Part shown: positions 9,916 through 20,922 of the stretch, one piece after another
Layout of the letters: each line of letters starts with the position of its first letter
Position numbering within the stretch: position 1 is the first letter of the stretch
Source of the DNA: Geopseudomonas sagittaria
Lineage (GTDB): Bacteria > Pseudomonadota > Gammaproteobacteria > Pseudomonadales > Pseudomonadaceae
DNA: 64,000 nt
Assembly (NCBI RefSeq): GCF_900115715.1
Contig: NZ_FOXM01000004.1
Location: 124,001-188,000 of the forward strand
Direction of reading: 5' to 3'
Made by a program: the position numbers and the translations under genes
Notes under the pieces: generated by a model
Databases searched by the model: none
Told to the model about the DNA's origin: nothing
Seen by the model: the letters and a program-made list of their open reading frames with translations, nothing else

Positions 9916-10345
9916 CTATGCCCTGACACCACGGCACGCCGGAAACTTCGAACAGCCCCAGAATTGCCGCCCGACATTGACTCCGCGCTTTGCCGTACGG
10001 CGCAACATGATGGATTGGCAGATTGGGCAGGCTGGCGCAGGCATAGATGGCGCAGGCCGCACATTCGAAGCAAGCGGATTTAACGGGGCGGGTTGTAGCG
10101 GACGATCCACGACGCCAGGAAGCCAATTACGGAGGGCGTCACCATCGATCAATGTCACATGGCGCCCTGCGGCGAAGTTCTTCGCTTCCGGAGTAAATTG
10201 CCCGGAGGTAACCACAAGGCAGTCGAGAAGCGATGTGAAGCAAATCATCGACCAGCGAACTCTTCCTTCTTCTCGCCAACTTCAAACTCCTTTTGAACGA
10301 GGACCAATTACGGCCCGGCAGCTTACCCCACCATCTCGGACACCA
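9916..10345 (-). pseudogene. Decayed Mrr-type restriction endonuclease with topoisomerase-like zinc ribbon
   Basis: Pieces of an Mrr-like protein occur in order on the minus strand but in different frames. Nearest the start is a weak RDGGV piece, then LVLVQKEFEVGEKK (around the Mrr QxK catalytic strand). Next comes VVTSGQFTPEAKNFAAGRHV and TLIDG, which is very typical of the C-terminal part of the Mrr domain. The end is a C4 zinc ribbon with CPIC and WGCSKFPAC, as in topoisomerase I. Stops and frame changes separate the pieces, so no intact protein can be made. The last frame is open over 9916-10248. The upstream limit is uncertain. The surroundings are slightly less GC-rich than neighbouring operons. 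Confidence 0.6.
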
Positions 10346-10652
10346 CACCCATCGGCGCACTACCGCTATGGCCGCGGTAGCGCACCGCCGTGATGGGTGA
10401 AAGGCGCGACCTTGCCGGCTTGGATGTAGCGACAATCGCTGGTGATGGTACGCAGTCGCGCCGCCCCAGCGCCCGCTCCAGCCGGTCCATCAGGCCAAGA
10501 AAGGCTGACCGAAGTAACCCGCTGGCTACCGCGCGGACACTGCAGTCCGGCGCGCCGCTCTTGCCTGCCCGGCGAACATGCCCAACACTCGCAGCAAGCG
10601 GTGGCGCCCAGCTGCGCCACCTCGTTCAATCCAGAAAAATGTGAGCACTAGC
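10346..10652. other. Intergenic stretch before yajD, nothing recognised
   Basis: No convincing gene is visible here. A minus-strand open frame (10366-10629) contains several cysteines, including CCECWAC, but has no recognisable family or ribosome-binding site. It may be further debris of the Mrr-like gene or simply a chance frame. Confidence 0.4.
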
Positions 10653-11000
10653 ATGTCGGACAGAACAGGCAGCACCGCCAGCTACAGGCAGCGCGAGTCG
10701 GGGTATCGGGACAAGGCTCTGAAGATGTATCCCTGGGTGTGCGGACGCTGCGCGCGGGAGTTCACCTATTCCAACCTGAGCCAGCTGACGGTCCACCATA
10801 TCGACCACAATCACGACAACAATCCGGGCGATGGCAGCAACTGGGAGTTGTTGTGCCTGTACTGCCACGACCACGAGCACTCCAAGTATTCGATCTACAA
10901 TGGCGAAAACGGCAGCGCGGTGATTCCCGGCGAGAAATCGCCGCAGGTGAAGCACAACCCGTTTGCCAATCTGAAGTCGCTGATCGACGAAAAGAAGTAA
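10653..11000 (+). CDS. yajD: HNH nuclease YajD
   Basis: This small HNH-family protein (115 residues) is close to Escherichia coli YajD over nearly its whole length. The stretch KALKMYPWVCGRCAREF leads into the HNH core TVHHIDHNHDNNPGDGSNWE and then LLCLYCHDHEHSKY. Zinc-binding cysteine pairs are C30/C33 and C68/C71, and the catalytic histidines are H48/H49. The start at 10653 is chosen because the YajD similarity begins soon after it. The ribosome-binding site is weak. The cellular role of YajD is not well known; nuclease activity is inferred from the motif. Confidence 0.92.
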   Translation: MSDRTGSTASYRQRESGYRDKALKMYPWVCGRCAREFTYSNLSQLTVHHIDHNHDNNPGDGSNWELLCLYCHDHEHSKYSIYNGENGSAVIPGEKSPQVKHNPFANLKSLIDEKK

Positions 11001-11134
11001 CTCGCCGCCCGCCGCGCCGCGAGCGCGGCCGACCAGTGGCGCGGAAAACCCCTCGCGACGCGGCGGGTTTTCCCGCAGGACCAGCGGCGCGCCTGTTAAC
11101 ATGCGCGCCAACCAGAATGACCAGGAATAATTCC

Positions 11135-11821
11135 ATGCAAGAGTACGAAAAGCCGCTCGACGAGGCGGAAATCGAGGAACTGAACGAGCTGCTGTTCGGC
11201 TACTCGGAAAAGGTCGAGCAGGACCATGCCAAGGACAGCCAGGAAGTGGACTGCGTGTTCAGTATTTCCGAGCTGGACGGCTTTCTCACCGCGGTACTGA
11301 CCGGGCTCAACCCGATCTCGCCATCGGAATGGCTGCCGGCGCTGTGGCGCGGCAAGCTGCCGAAGTTCGAGACGGAAGCCGAACTGCAGAAGCTCACCGA
11401 CCTGCTGATGCGCCACATGAACTCGCTGGCCAACAGCCTGTTCGAGGACCCGGAAAGCTTCGCGCCGATCTACGAGATCAGCGAGGAGGACGGCAGCGAG
11501 GAAGTGGTCGTCGACGAGTGGTGCTACGGCTACATGCGCGGCGTCGAGCTGCGCGAGAAGGACTGGGAAGCCCTGCGCGAAGCGCAGCCGGAGTTGCTGC
11601 TGCCGTTCATGCTGCTCAGCGGCGCCTATTCGCTGGACGGCGAAGAGGAAATCACCGAGGAAGAGCGCGAAGAAATGCGCGAAAGCCTGCCGGATCTGGT
11701 GTTCGCCATTCGCGACTTCTGGATGACCGAGGCGGAAAAACCCAAGACGCCGAAGACCGGCCGCAACGATCCGTGCCCGTGCGGCAGCGGCAAGAAGTTC
11801 AAGCAGTGCTGCCTGCACTGA
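11135..11821 (+). CDS. YecA/UPF0149-family protein with C-terminal SEC-C zinc motif
   Basis: This 228-residue acidic cytoplasmic protein has an N-terminal ~190-residue UPF0149 (YgfB/YecA) region, with conserved SISELDGFLTAVL near residue 47 and WCYGYMRGVEL near 130. It ends in a SEC-C metal-binding tail, NDPCPCGSGKKFKQCCLH. The tail is the zinc-binding motif also found at the end of SecA. The ATG at 11135 is taken as the start because the family similarity begins there. Its function is not established; some YecA relatives bind ribosomes or SecB through the same tail. It appears to be a single-gene unit. Confidence 0.9.
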   Translation: MQEYEKPLDEAEIEELNELLFGYSEKVEQDHAKDSQEVDCVFSISELDGFLTAVLTGLNPISPSEWLPALWRGKLPKFETEAELQKLTDLLMRHMNSLANSLFEDPESFAPIYEISEEDGSEEVVVDEWCYGYMRGVELREKDWEALREAQPELLLPFMLLSGAYSLDGEEEITEEEREEMRESLPDLVFAIRDFWMTEAEKPKTPKTGRNDPCPCGSGKKFKQCCLH

Positions 11822-11848
11822 TGCCGTCCTGATATTCGACTGAATCCG

Positions 11849-11999
11849 CCTATTCTCCCTCGCCTATTGCGGCGAGCGGGAGAATAGGTGTTGGCTGTTA
11901 TCCGGCCGCGCTGTTGACGGCCGGTAACAGTCGCTATAAAAAGCATCACCTTATCCGTGGCGAAAAAACAGGCGCAGGGAGTGCGCGGATTTCGCGCAC
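11849..11999 (+). other. Three stem-loops in the gap before the MvaT-family gene
   Basis: The 228-nt gap holds three hairpins. The first (11849-11888) pairs CCTATTCTCCC with GGGAGAATAGG and continues with GC pairs; it may end the yecA-like transcript, though no U-tract follows. The second (about 11896-11926) pairs CCGGCCG with CGGCCGG. The third (11981-11999) pairs GTGCGCG with CGCGCAC. The last could lie in the leader of the silencer gene. Confidence 0.5.
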
Positions 12000-12049
12000 C
12001 CGGATATTCTTCTTATTGCAGACCTTCCCTATTCACCCGGAGAAATTTG

Positions 12050-12406
12050 ATGTCCAAACTGTTGGAATTCCGCAAGGCCGAACAGGCCCTCAGGGAGCAA
12101 CTGGCACGCCTGGAATCGTTCAAGCATGACAAAGAACTGGAGCGCGAAATCGAGTTTGAAGACAAGCTCAAGTCGCTGCTGAAGGAATACGGATTCAAGC
12201 TGCAGGACATCGTCGACATTCTCGACCCGCAGCCGATCCAGGTTGCCGAACTCGAAATTGGCCGCCGCGTGCGCAAGACGCAGATCTGGACCAATCCGAT
12301 CACCGGCGAAGTGCTGGAAACCAAGAGCGGCAACAACAAGACGCTCAAGGCCTGGAAGGCCGAACACGGCGAGAAGTTCGTCAGCACCTGGCTGCAGAAG
12401 AACTGA
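12050..12406 (+). CDS. MvaT/MvaU-family xenogeneic silencer (H-NS-like)
   Basis: This 118-residue nucleoid-associated protein is the pseudomonad counterpart of H-NS, silencing AT-rich acquired DNA. The N-terminal half (about 1-60) is a charged coiled-coil oligomerisation region starting SKLLEFRKAEQALREQL. The C-terminal DNA-binding part holds the family motif TNPITGEVLETKSGNNKTLK and a following AWK. The N-terminus is closer to MvaU than to MvaT as I remember them, so the symbol is left blank. The start is supported by CCGGAGAA just upstream. Pseudomonads usually carry several paralogues, so this need not be the main one. Confidence 0.93.
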   Translation: MSKLLEFRKAEQALREQLARLESFKHDKELEREIEFEDKLKSLLKEYGFKLQDIVDILDPQPIQVAELEIGRRVRKTQIWTNPITGEVLETKSGNNKTLKAWKAEHGEKFVSTWLQKN

Positions 12407-12487
12407 GATCCGCGCGGCAGGTAGCCTGACACGCGCTTTTCTCGCACACTGGCGGCCACCCACACCGACCCTGTCAGGGAGTGATTC

Positions 12488-13675
12488 GTGTCGCCTGCCG
12501 CCTTGCGCCTTCGCCCTGCCCTCCTTCTTGTCCTGCTGCCACTGGCGCTGCTGGCCTATCTTGCCTGGCGTCACTGGCAAGGCCCGCTGCTGCCGGCCTA
12601 TCAGCTGGAGCTGCGCCCGCTGGTGCAACGGGTGGTGGCCAGCGGCGAGGTGAGCAGCCAGTCGCTGGCGCGCATCGGCAGCGAGCTGACCGGGGTGATC
12701 AAGGCCCGCCATGTGCGCGAGGGCGACGCCGTGCAGCCGGGTGACCTGCTGCTGGAGCTGCACGACGCCGAGCAGCAGGCGCGCCTGCGCGAAGCCGAGG
12801 CGGCGCTGCGCCAACTGACCGACTCCAGTCGGCCACAGGCCCTCGCCGCACTGCGCGAGGCGCAGAGCAATCTCGACCAGGCCAGCCGCGAACGCCAGCG
12901 CCGCGAGGCGCTGTTCGCCCGCCAGCTGCTCTCCGCCGAGGCCCGCGAGCAGGCGCGCCGCGCCGAGGTCACCGCCCGCGAAGCCCGTGCCCGCGCCGAG
13001 CTGGCCGCCGCCGCGCTGGCCAGCGGCGGCAGCGAGGAGCAGGTGCTGCGCCAGCGCCTGGAGCAGGCGCGCGCCACCCTGGCGAAAACCCGCATCCATG
13101 CCCAGCTCGAAGGCACCGTGCAGACGCGCAACGTCGAGCCGGGCGATCTGGTGCGCCCCGGCGACACCCTGCTGGAGATCGCCCGCGCCGGCAGCCGCGA
13201 GATCCTCCTGCCGCTGGACGAGAAGAATCTCGCCCCGGTGGCTCTCGGCCAGCGGGCGCGGATCGTCGCCGACGCCTGGCCCGAGCGGGTGCTGGATGCC
13301 CGCGTCAGCTATATCGCCCCGGCGGTGGATACCGCCCGCGGCACCGTCGACGTGCACCTGGACCTGGATGCGCCGGCCGACTTCCTGCGCCAGGGCATGA
13401 CCGTCTCGGTGAACATCGACACCGCGCGCCGCGAACGCGCCCTGGTGATCGCCAACGATGCCCTGCGGCGCATCGACGGCAGCCGCGCCGAGGTGCTGCG
13501 CGAGCAAGGCGGCCGGGTCGAGGCCGTGCCGGTACGCCTGGGCCTGCGCAGCATCGCCCTCAGCGAGGTGCTCGACGGCCTGCAGGAAGGCGACCGGGTG
13601 CTCGCCGCCGATGCCCAGGCCGGCCAGCGCGTGCGCCTGAATCTGCAGCCGCTGCCCAGCGGCGTGGCGGAGTAA
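12488..13675 (+). CDS. HlyD/MacA-type periplasmic adaptor of an ABC exporter
   Basis: This 395-residue adaptor is anchored by one N-terminal membrane helix (about residues 8-28). It shows paired lipoyl halves, with HVREGDAVQPGDLLLEL first, and a long Ala/Arg/Glu-rich coiled coil of about 130 residues. A beta-barrel follows, containing LRQGMTVSVNI. It would join the inner-membrane permease to an outer-membrane channel of the TolC type, which is not encoded here. The start is GTG at 12488 with AGGGAG upstream. It is the first of three genes (adaptor, permease, ATPase) forming a MacAB or DevBCA-like exporter. The substrate is unknown. Confidence 0.88.
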   Translation: MSPAALRLRPALLLVLLPLALLAYLAWRHWQGPLLPAYQLELRPLVQRVVASGEVSSQSLARIGSELTGVIKARHVREGDAVQPGDLLLELHDAEQQARLREAEAALRQLTDSSRPQALAALREAQSNLDQASRERQRREALFARQLLSAEAREQARRAEVTAREARARAELAAAALASGGSEEQVLRQRLEQARATLAKTRIHAQLEGTVQTRNVEPGDLVRPGDTLLEIARAGSREILLPLDEKNLAPVALGQRARIVADAWPERVLDARVSYIAPAVDTARGTVDVHLDLDAPADFLRQGMTVSVNIDTARRERALVIANDALRRIDGSRAEVLREQGGRVEAVPVRLGLRSIALSEVLDGLQEGDRVLAADAQAGQRVRLNLQPLPSGVAE

Positions 13676-13679
13676 GCCG

Positions 13680-15633
<1,954 letters not shown>

Positions 15634-15688
15634 GCGCAGCCTCATCGGCGGCGCGCGGGGCCGCAGCGGGCCACCGCGGCATCGCGGC

Positions 15689-17107
15689 CTACACCACGCG
15701 GAAGTTCTTGAACTGCCAGGGATCGTCGGCGTCGAGATCTTCGTCGAACAGCCGGCAGCGGTCCTGCAGCGGCGTCCAGTCGCTGTACACGCCGACCACC
15801 TCGCCGAGGTAGGGCCGGCAGAAGTCGAGGATCTCCGTGAAGGGCAGCTCGTCCGGCTCGACCACCCCGCGCTGCGGATTGCGCATCGCCCAAACCACCC
15901 CGGCGGCCACCGCCACCGTCACCTGCAGGCTGGTCGGGCTGTTGGCCGGGCACAGCGCGCGCGCCTGCTCGACGGACAGCCGCGAGCCGTACCAGTAGGC
16001 GCCGCCGGCGTGGCCCATCAGCAGCACGCCCAGCTCGTCGACGCCGCTGACCAGGCCATCGCGCAACAGGCGGCGGCGCGGCTGCAGCTGCCAGTTGCGC
16101 CCGGCCAGCTCGTCCAGCGACAGCACGGTGTCGTCGCAGGGGCGGTAGGCATACAGCACGCTCGGCCGGTACTCGGGGGCATCGCCGGCGCCCAGGGTCA
16201 GGTAGTCGGCGATCGAGATCGACTCGCCGTGGGTGATCAGGAAGGCATGCTGCGGTCCCGCCAGCGGCGTCCAGCTGCGCACCCGGGTGGCCGCCCCCGG
16301 TCTTTCCAGGTAGATGGCCGCCCGGCTGCCGTAGTGGTGACGGTGGCCGTCGGCCGGAAAATGCCGCTCGTGGCTGCCCCAGCCCAGCTCGGCCGGCTGC
16401 AGCGCCTCGCTGACGAAGCCGGGCACCGACCAGGTGTTGACGAACTCGTCGGGCACCTTGCGCTGCTGGTCCACCTGCCAGTCGCGCTCGGCGATGTGGA
16501 TGACGCGCACCCCCAGGCGCCGGGCCAGCTGCGCCCACTGCCTGCGGCTGGTCGGCGCGGGCTGCGCAAGGCCATTGCCGGCCGCCAGTTCGAGCAGCGC
16601 CATCTTGACCAGATGCGACACCAGGCCCGGGTTGGCGCCGTGGTTCAGCACCGCGGTCGGCCCCGGCTCGTCGCTGCGCCGCAACGCCAGCGCCGCCTCG
16701 CGCAGGGCGTAGTTGCTGCGCTGCGCCGCCGGCAGGTGGCGGTCGACGTAGCCACCGGCCCAGGGCTCGATGCAGGCGTCCAGGTACAGCGCGCCGCGCT
16801 CGCGGCACAGTTCGAGCAGCGCCACGCTGCTGACGTCCACCGACAGGTTGAGCAGGAAGTCGCCGGGATCGAGCAGCGGCGCGAGCAGCCTGCGGTAGTT
16901 GCTGGCGGTGAGCGCCGCCACCCGGTGCGGGATGCCGGCCTGCACGGCCTGCTCGCTCCCCTCGGCGTCGGCGGCGAGGATCACCAGCTGCGTCGGCCGC
17001 AGGGCGATGTGGCGCAGCAGCAGCGGCAGCACGCCCTGGCCGATGCAACCGAAGCCGAGCAGGACGATGCGCCCGGCGTAGGCCTGGCGCTGCTGTGGAC
17101 TATCCAA
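15689..17107 (-). CDS. hss: Homospermidine synthase
   Basis: This 472-residue cytoplasmic enzyme would make homospermidine from putrescine (NAD+-dependent). It starts with a Rossmann NAD-binding motif, [19 protein letters not shown]. The body follows the saccharopine-dehydrogenase-like homospermidine synthase family, with [24 protein letters not shown] and [17 protein letters not shown]. Its length matches the bacterial family. It is a single-gene unit, convergent with the ABC exporter (55-nt gap) and preceded by a 114-nt spacer. Polyamine transport or synthesis genes are not adjacent. Confidence 0.9.
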   Translation of the reverse strand: MDSPQQRQAYAGRIVLLGFGCIGQGVLPLLLRHIALRPTQLVILAADAEGSEQAVQAGIPHRVAALTASNYRRLLAPLLDPGDFLLNLSVDVSSVALLELCRERGALYLDACIEPWAGGYVDRHLPAAQRSNYALREAALALRRSDEPGPTAVLNHGANPGLVSHLVKMALLELAAGNGLAQPAPTSRRQWAQLARRLGVRVIHIAERDWQVDQQRKVPDEFVNTWSVPGFVSEALQPAELGWGSHERHFPADGHRHHYGSRAAIYLERPGAATRVRSWTPLAGPQHAFLITHGESISIADYLTLGAGDAPEYRPSVLYAYRPCDDTVLSLDELAGRNWQLQPRRRLLRDGLVSGVDELGVLLMGHAGGAYWYGSRLSVEQARALCPANSPTSLQVTVAVAAGVVWAMRNPQRGVVEPDELPFTEILDFCRPYLGEVVGVYSDWTPLQDRCRLFDEDLDADDPWQFKNFRVV

Positions 17108-17221
17108 TGGCCTTACCCCCTCACTGACTTCCTGTGTACGGACCTCAGTATAGGAAGCGGCTCGCGGGAGGGCGGTGGCGCGTTACCGGCCGCGCCTGGC
17201 GGGCGACCGGTACGGCAGGGC

Positions 17222-18151
17222 TCAGAGCGCGCGACCGAGCTCCGGCACCGCCTCGAACAGGTCGGCGACCAGGCCGTAGTCGGCGACCTGGAAGATCGGC
17301 GCCTCCTCGTCCTTGTTGATCGCCACGATCACCTTGGAGTCCTTCATGCCTGCCAGGTGCTGGATCGCCCCGCTGATGCCGACGGCGATGTACAGCTCAG
17401 GGGCGACTATCTTGCCGGTCTGGCCGACCTGCATGTCGTTGGGCACGAAGCCGGCGTCGACCGCCGCGCGCGAGGCACCCACCGCCGCACCGAGCTGGTC
17501 GGCCACGCCGTAGAGCAGCGCGAAGTTGTCGCCGTTCTGCATGCCGCGGCCGCCGGAGACGATGATCTTCGCCGCGGTCAGCTCCGGACGCTCGGACTTG
17601 GCCAGCTCCTCGTCGACGAAGGCGGACAGGCCGAGGTCCTCGGCGCCCGCCAGCGTCTCGATGACGGCGCTGCCGCCCGCGGCGGCCACCGCGTCGAAGC
17701 CGGTACCGCGCACGCTGATCACTTTCACGGCCGCCGAGGACTGCACGGTGGCGATGGCGTTGCCGGCGTAGATCGGCCGCTGGAAGGTGTCGGCGCTGAG
17801 CACCTTGACGATCTCGGAGATCTGCTCGACGTCGAGCAGCGCGGCGACGCGCGGCAGCAGGTTCTTGCCGGCGGTGGTGGCCGGCGCCAGCACGTGGCTG
17901 TAGCCCTTGCCGAGGTTGGCCACCAGCGGCGCGAGGTTTTCCGCCAGCTGGTGGGCCAGCGCGGCGTGGTCGGCGACCAGCACCGTGCCCACCCCGGCGA
18001 CCCTGGCGGCGGCTTCCGCCACGCTAGCGCAGCCGCTGCCGGCCACCAGCACGTGGATGTCGCCGCCGATCTGCTGGGCGGCGGCGACCGTGTTCAGGGT
18101 CGCCGCCACCAGCGCGGCGTTGTCGTGTTCGGCAATGACGAGAATGGCCAT
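17222..18151 (-). CDS. etfA: Electron transfer flavoprotein subunit alpha
   Basis: This 309-residue cytoplasmic FAD-binding subunit of ETF takes electrons from acyl-CoA dehydrogenases and passes them to ETF-ubiquinone oxidoreductase. The FAD-binding C-terminal half contains [32 protein letters not shown] and the [14 protein letters not shown] stretch, here [13 protein letters not shown]. The ATG at 18151 shares one base with the etfB stop (TGATG). Placement directly downstream of the LIV transporter, in a locus with isovaleryl-CoA dehydrogenase, suggests a dedicated electron acceptor for LiuA. Another etf copy elsewhere in the genome is possible. Confidence 0.95.
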   Translation of the reverse strand: MAILVIAEHDNAALVAATLNTVAAAQQIGGDIHVLVAGSGCASVAEAAARVAGVGTVLVADHAALAHQLAENLAPLVANLGKGYSHVLAPATTAGKNLLPRVAALLDVEQISEIVKVLSADTFQRPIYAGNAIATVQSSAAVKVISVRGTGFDAVAAAGGSAVIETLAGAEDLGLSAFVDEELAKSERPELTAAKIIVSGGRGMQNGDNFALLYGVADQLGAAVGASRAAVDAGFVPNDMQVGQTGKIVAPELYIAVGISGAIQHLAGMKDSKVIVAINKDEEAPIFQVADYGLVADLFEAVPELGRAL

Positions 18152-18900
18152 CAGATCACCTTCGCTTCGTTCTTCAGTTTCTCGACCAGTTCGGCCACCG
18201 ACTTGACCTTGATCCCGGCGCTGCGCGCCGCCGGCGCCTCGACCTTGAGCACCTTCAGCGTCGAGGCGGTGGACACGCCGAGCGCCTGCGGGGTGAGCAG
18301 GTCGAGCGGCTTCTTCTTGGCCTTCATGATGTTGGGCAGGGAGGCGTAGTGCGGCTCGTTGAGGCGCAGGTCGGTGGTGACGATCGCCGGCAGCTTGAGC
18401 GCCACGGTCTGCAGGCCGCCGTCGATCTCGCGGGTGACCTTGACGCTGTCGCCGGCCACTTCCACCCTGGAGGCGAAGGTGCCCTGGGCGAAGCCGCACA
18501 GCGCGGCGAGCATCTGCCCGGTCTGGTTGTTGTCGCTGTCGATGGCCTGCTTGCCGGTGATCACCAGCTGCGGCTGCTCGCGGTCGACCACCGCCTTGAG
18601 CAGCTTGGCCACCGCCAGGGAACTCAGCTCCTCGGCGGACTCGACCAGCACGGCGCGGTCGGCGCCCAGGGCCAGCGCGGTACGCAGCTGCTCCTGGGCG
18701 GTCGCCGGACCGACCGAGACCACCACGATCTCGCTGGCGACGCCCTGTTCCTTGAGGCGCACCGCTTCTTCCACGGCGATCTCGCAGAACGGGTTGAGCG
18801 CCATCTTGACGTTGGCCAGCTCGACGCCGCTCTGGTCGGCCTTGACCCGGACCTTGACGTTGTAGTCGACCACGCGTTTCACAGCTACGAGGATCTTCAT
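18151..18900 (-). CDS. etfB: Electron transfer flavoprotein subunit beta
   Basis: This 249-residue cytoplasmic AMP-binding subunit pairs with EtfA. It begins [19 protein letters not shown], as EtfB proteins do. It carries [17 protein letters not shown] and the ETF beta signature region [20 protein letters not shown], whose end forms the recognition loop for dehydrogenases. Upstream, livM ends 26 nt away, so etfBA probably shares the liv transcript. The spacing and shared direction argue for one transport-plus-oxidation operon. Confidence 0.95.
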   Translation of the reverse strand: MKILVAVKRVVDYNVKVRVKADQSGVELANVKMALNPFCEIAVEEAVRLKEQGVASEIVVVSVGPATAQEQLRTALALGADRAVLVESAEELSSLAVAKLLKAVVDREQPQLVITGKQAIDSDNNQTGQMLAALCGFAQGTFASRVEVAGDSVKVTREIDGGLQTVALKLPAIVTTDLRLNEPHYASLPNIMKAKKKPLDLLTPQALGVSTASTLKVLKVEAPAARSAGIKVKSVAELVEKLKNEAKVI

Positions 18901-18926
18901 CGGTTACCCCTTGCTTGCCACGAATT

Positions 18927-19940
18927 TCACTTGAAGTTGCGACGGATCAGCTTCTGCAGCCAGCCGACGATGCCGGCGCGGAACAGCAGCACGCAGAGCA
19001 CGAAGATCACCCCGAGGATCACGTGCACCCAGTCGCCCAGCGGGCCGTTGGACAGGTAGCTCTGCAGGGTCACCACCACGCCGGCGCCGACCAGCGGACC
19101 GAGCACGGTGCCGACGCCACCGAGCAGGGTCATCAGGATCACCTCGCCGGACATGTGCCAGTGGGCGTCGGTCAGCGAGGCCAGCTGGAACACCACGGTC
19201 TTGGTCGCCCCGGCCAGACCGGTGAGGGTCGCCGAGATGACGAAGGCCAGCAGCTTGTGGGCGTCGACGTTGTAGCCCAGCGAGATCGCCCGCGGCTCGT
19301 TGTCGCGGATCGCCTTGAGCACCTGGCCGTAGGGCGAGTGGATGGTGCGCTGGATCACCGCGAAGCCGAACACGAACACCGCCAGCACGAAGTAGTACAT
19401 CGCCAGGTTGCTCGACAGGTCGATCAGGCCGAACAGCTGGCCGCGCGGCACGCCCTGCAGACCGTTCTCGCCGCCGGTGAACGGCGCCTGCACGTAGAGG
19501 AAGAACACCAGCTGGGATAGCGCCAGGGTGATCATGGCGAAGTAGATGCCCTGGCGGCGGATCGCCAGCAGGCCGAAGCCCAGGCCGAGCAGCCCGGAAG
19601 CCGCGGTGCCGGCGAGGATGCCCAGCTCGGTGGACAGCCCCGAGTACTGGCTGAGCAGGTAGCCGGTGACGTAGCCGCCGGTGGCGAGGAACGCCGCGTG
19701 ACCGAAGGACAGCAGCCCGGCGTAGCCGAGCAGCAGGTTGAAGGCGCAGGCGAACAGCGCGAAGCACAGCAGCTTCATCAGGAACACCGGGTACACCGCC
19801 AGCGGGGCGACCAGCGCCACGCCGAGCAGCGCCAGGTAGAAGCCGCGCTTGCGCAACAGCGCCGCGCGCTGGCGTTGCTGTTCGACCTTGGGCTGCACGG
19901 CCGCAGCCGCCTGAATGCTTTCCAGACTCGACATGCTCAT
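18927..19940 (-). CDS. livM: Branched-chain amino-acid ABC transporter permease LivM
   Basis: This 337-residue inner-membrane permease has about nine hydrophobic segments. Family marks are [22 protein letters not shown] near residue 70, the loop [15 protein letters not shown], and [12 protein letters not shown]. It pairs with LivH to form the channel. The ATG at 19940 has a strong AAGGAGG ribosome-binding site and overlaps the livH stop by 4 nt. An N-terminal ~35-residue hydrophilic extension precedes the first helix, as in several LivM proteins. Confidence 0.94.
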   Translation of the reverse strand: MSMSSLESIQAAAAVQPKVEQQRQRAALLRKRGFYLALLGVALVAPLAVYPVFLMKLLCFALFACAFNLLLGYAGLLSFGHAAFLATGGYVTGYLLSQYSGLSTELGILAGTAASGLLGLGFGLLAIRRQGIYFAMITLALSQLVFFLYVQAPFTGGENGLQGVPRGQLFGLIDLSSNLAMYYFVLAVFVFGFAVIQRTIHSPYGQVLKAIRDNEPRAISLGYNVDAHKLLAFVISATLTGLAGATKTVVFQLASLTDAHWHMSGEVILMTLLGGVGTVLGPLVGAGVVVTLQSYLSNGPLGDWVHVILGVIFVLCVLLFRAGIVGWLQKLIRRNFK

Positions 19941-20824
19941 GCCTCCTTCCCGAACAGTCCCGCAGGACGAACCAGCAGCACGATCACCATCACCAGGAAC
20001 ACCACGGTGTTGGCCGCCTGCGGATAGAACACCTTGGTCAGGCCCTCGATCAGGCCCATGGCCAGACCGGTGACGATGGCGCCCATGATCGAGCCCATGC
20101 CGCCGATCACCACCACGGCGAACACCACGATCAGCAGGTTGGCGCCCATGGTCGGGCTGACCGGATAGATCGGCGCGGCGAGCACGCCGGCGAAGGCCGC
20201 CAGGGCGGCGCCGTAGCCATAGGTCAGGGTGATCAGCAGCGGCACGTTGATGCCGAAGGCCTGCATCAGCTTGGGATTCTCGGTGCCGGCGCGCAGGTAG
20301 GAACCCAGGCGGGTGCGCTCGATCATGTACCAGGTGGCGACGCACACCACCAGCGCGGCCACCACCACCCAGGCGCGGTAGGTGGGCAGGAACATGAAGC
20401 CGAGGTTGTAGCCGCCCTTGAGCAGCTCGGGCATCGGGTAGGAGCCGCCGGACACGCCGAACAGCTTGACGAAGCTGCCCTCGACGATCAGCGCCAGGCC
20501 GAAGGTCAGCAGCAGGCCGTAGAGGTGGTCCTCGCCGGCGATGCGCCGCAGCAGGTGGCGCTCGATGGCCATGCCGATGGCACCGACCAGCAGCGGCGCC
20601 AGCAGCAGCGCGACCCAGTAGTTGACGCCCAGGTAGTTGAGGCCGAGCCAGGCGGCGAAGGCGCCGAGCATGTACTGGGCGCCATGGGCGAAGTTGATGA
20701 TGCGCAGCAGGCCGAAGATGATCGCCAGGCCCAGGCTGAGCAGTGCATAGAAGGCGCCGTTGATCAGGCCGAGCAGCAGCTGGCCGAGCAGAACGCTCAG
20801 GGGAATACCGAACAGGAGAGTCAT
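19937..20824 (-). CDS. livH: Branched-chain amino-acid ABC transporter permease LivH
   Basis: This 295-residue inner-membrane permease has about eight hydrophobic segments and starts with the typical LINGAFYALLSLGLAIIFGL. It has NFAHGAQYMLGAF and ends with a conserved VVIGGMGSIMGAIVTGLAMG glycine-rich segment, both standard for LivH. It is coupled to livM by a 4-nt overlap and lies about 100 nt after the binding-protein gene, with stem-loops between. Confidence 0.94.
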   Translation of the reverse strand: MTLLFGIPLSVLLGQLLLGLINGAFYALLSLGLAIIFGLLRIINFAHGAQYMLGAFAAWLGLNYLGVNYWVALLLAPLLVGAIGMAIERHLLRRIAGEDHLYGLLLTFGLALIVEGSFVKLFGVSGGSYPMPELLKGGYNLGFMFLPTYRAWVVVAALVVCVATWYMIERTRLGSYLRAGTENPKLMQAFGINVPLLITLTYGYGAALAAFAGVLAAPIYPVSPTMGANLLIVVFAVVVIGGMGSIMGAIVTGLAMGLIEGLTKVFYPQAANTVVFLVMVIVLLVRPAGLFGKEA

Positions 20825-20850
20825 GATTCACCACCCAGAGGAAGTCCGCG

Positions 20851-20914
20851 ACACCCGGCCGCGCGGGCCGGGTGGATGGCTCGCTCCCGCGCGCAGTTGC
20901 GGCGCGCGGGAGCG
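20851..20914 (-). other. Stem-loops between binding-protein gene and livH
   Basis: Two GC-rich hairpins fill the gap. One pairs CACCCGGCC with GGCCGGGTG near 20851-20873. The stronger one pairs CGCTCCCGCGCGC (20882-20894) with its exact complement (20902-20914), 13 bp with a 7-nt loop. No U-tract follows on the minus strand. This is the usual position of a structure that stabilises the abundant binding-protein mRNA while letting less permease be made; that role is inference. Confidence 0.6.
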
Positions 20915-20922
20915 GCGGTCGA

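Noticed and set aside
12050..12406. Assigning this gene as the main mvaT
   Set aside because: It fits MvaU about as well or better, and pseudomonads have several paralogues, so the symbol was left empty.
18927..20834. Apparent fusion extending livM far upstream
   Set aside because: The first ~300 codons are an out-of-frame reading of livH. The strong AAGGAGG site places the livM start at 19940.
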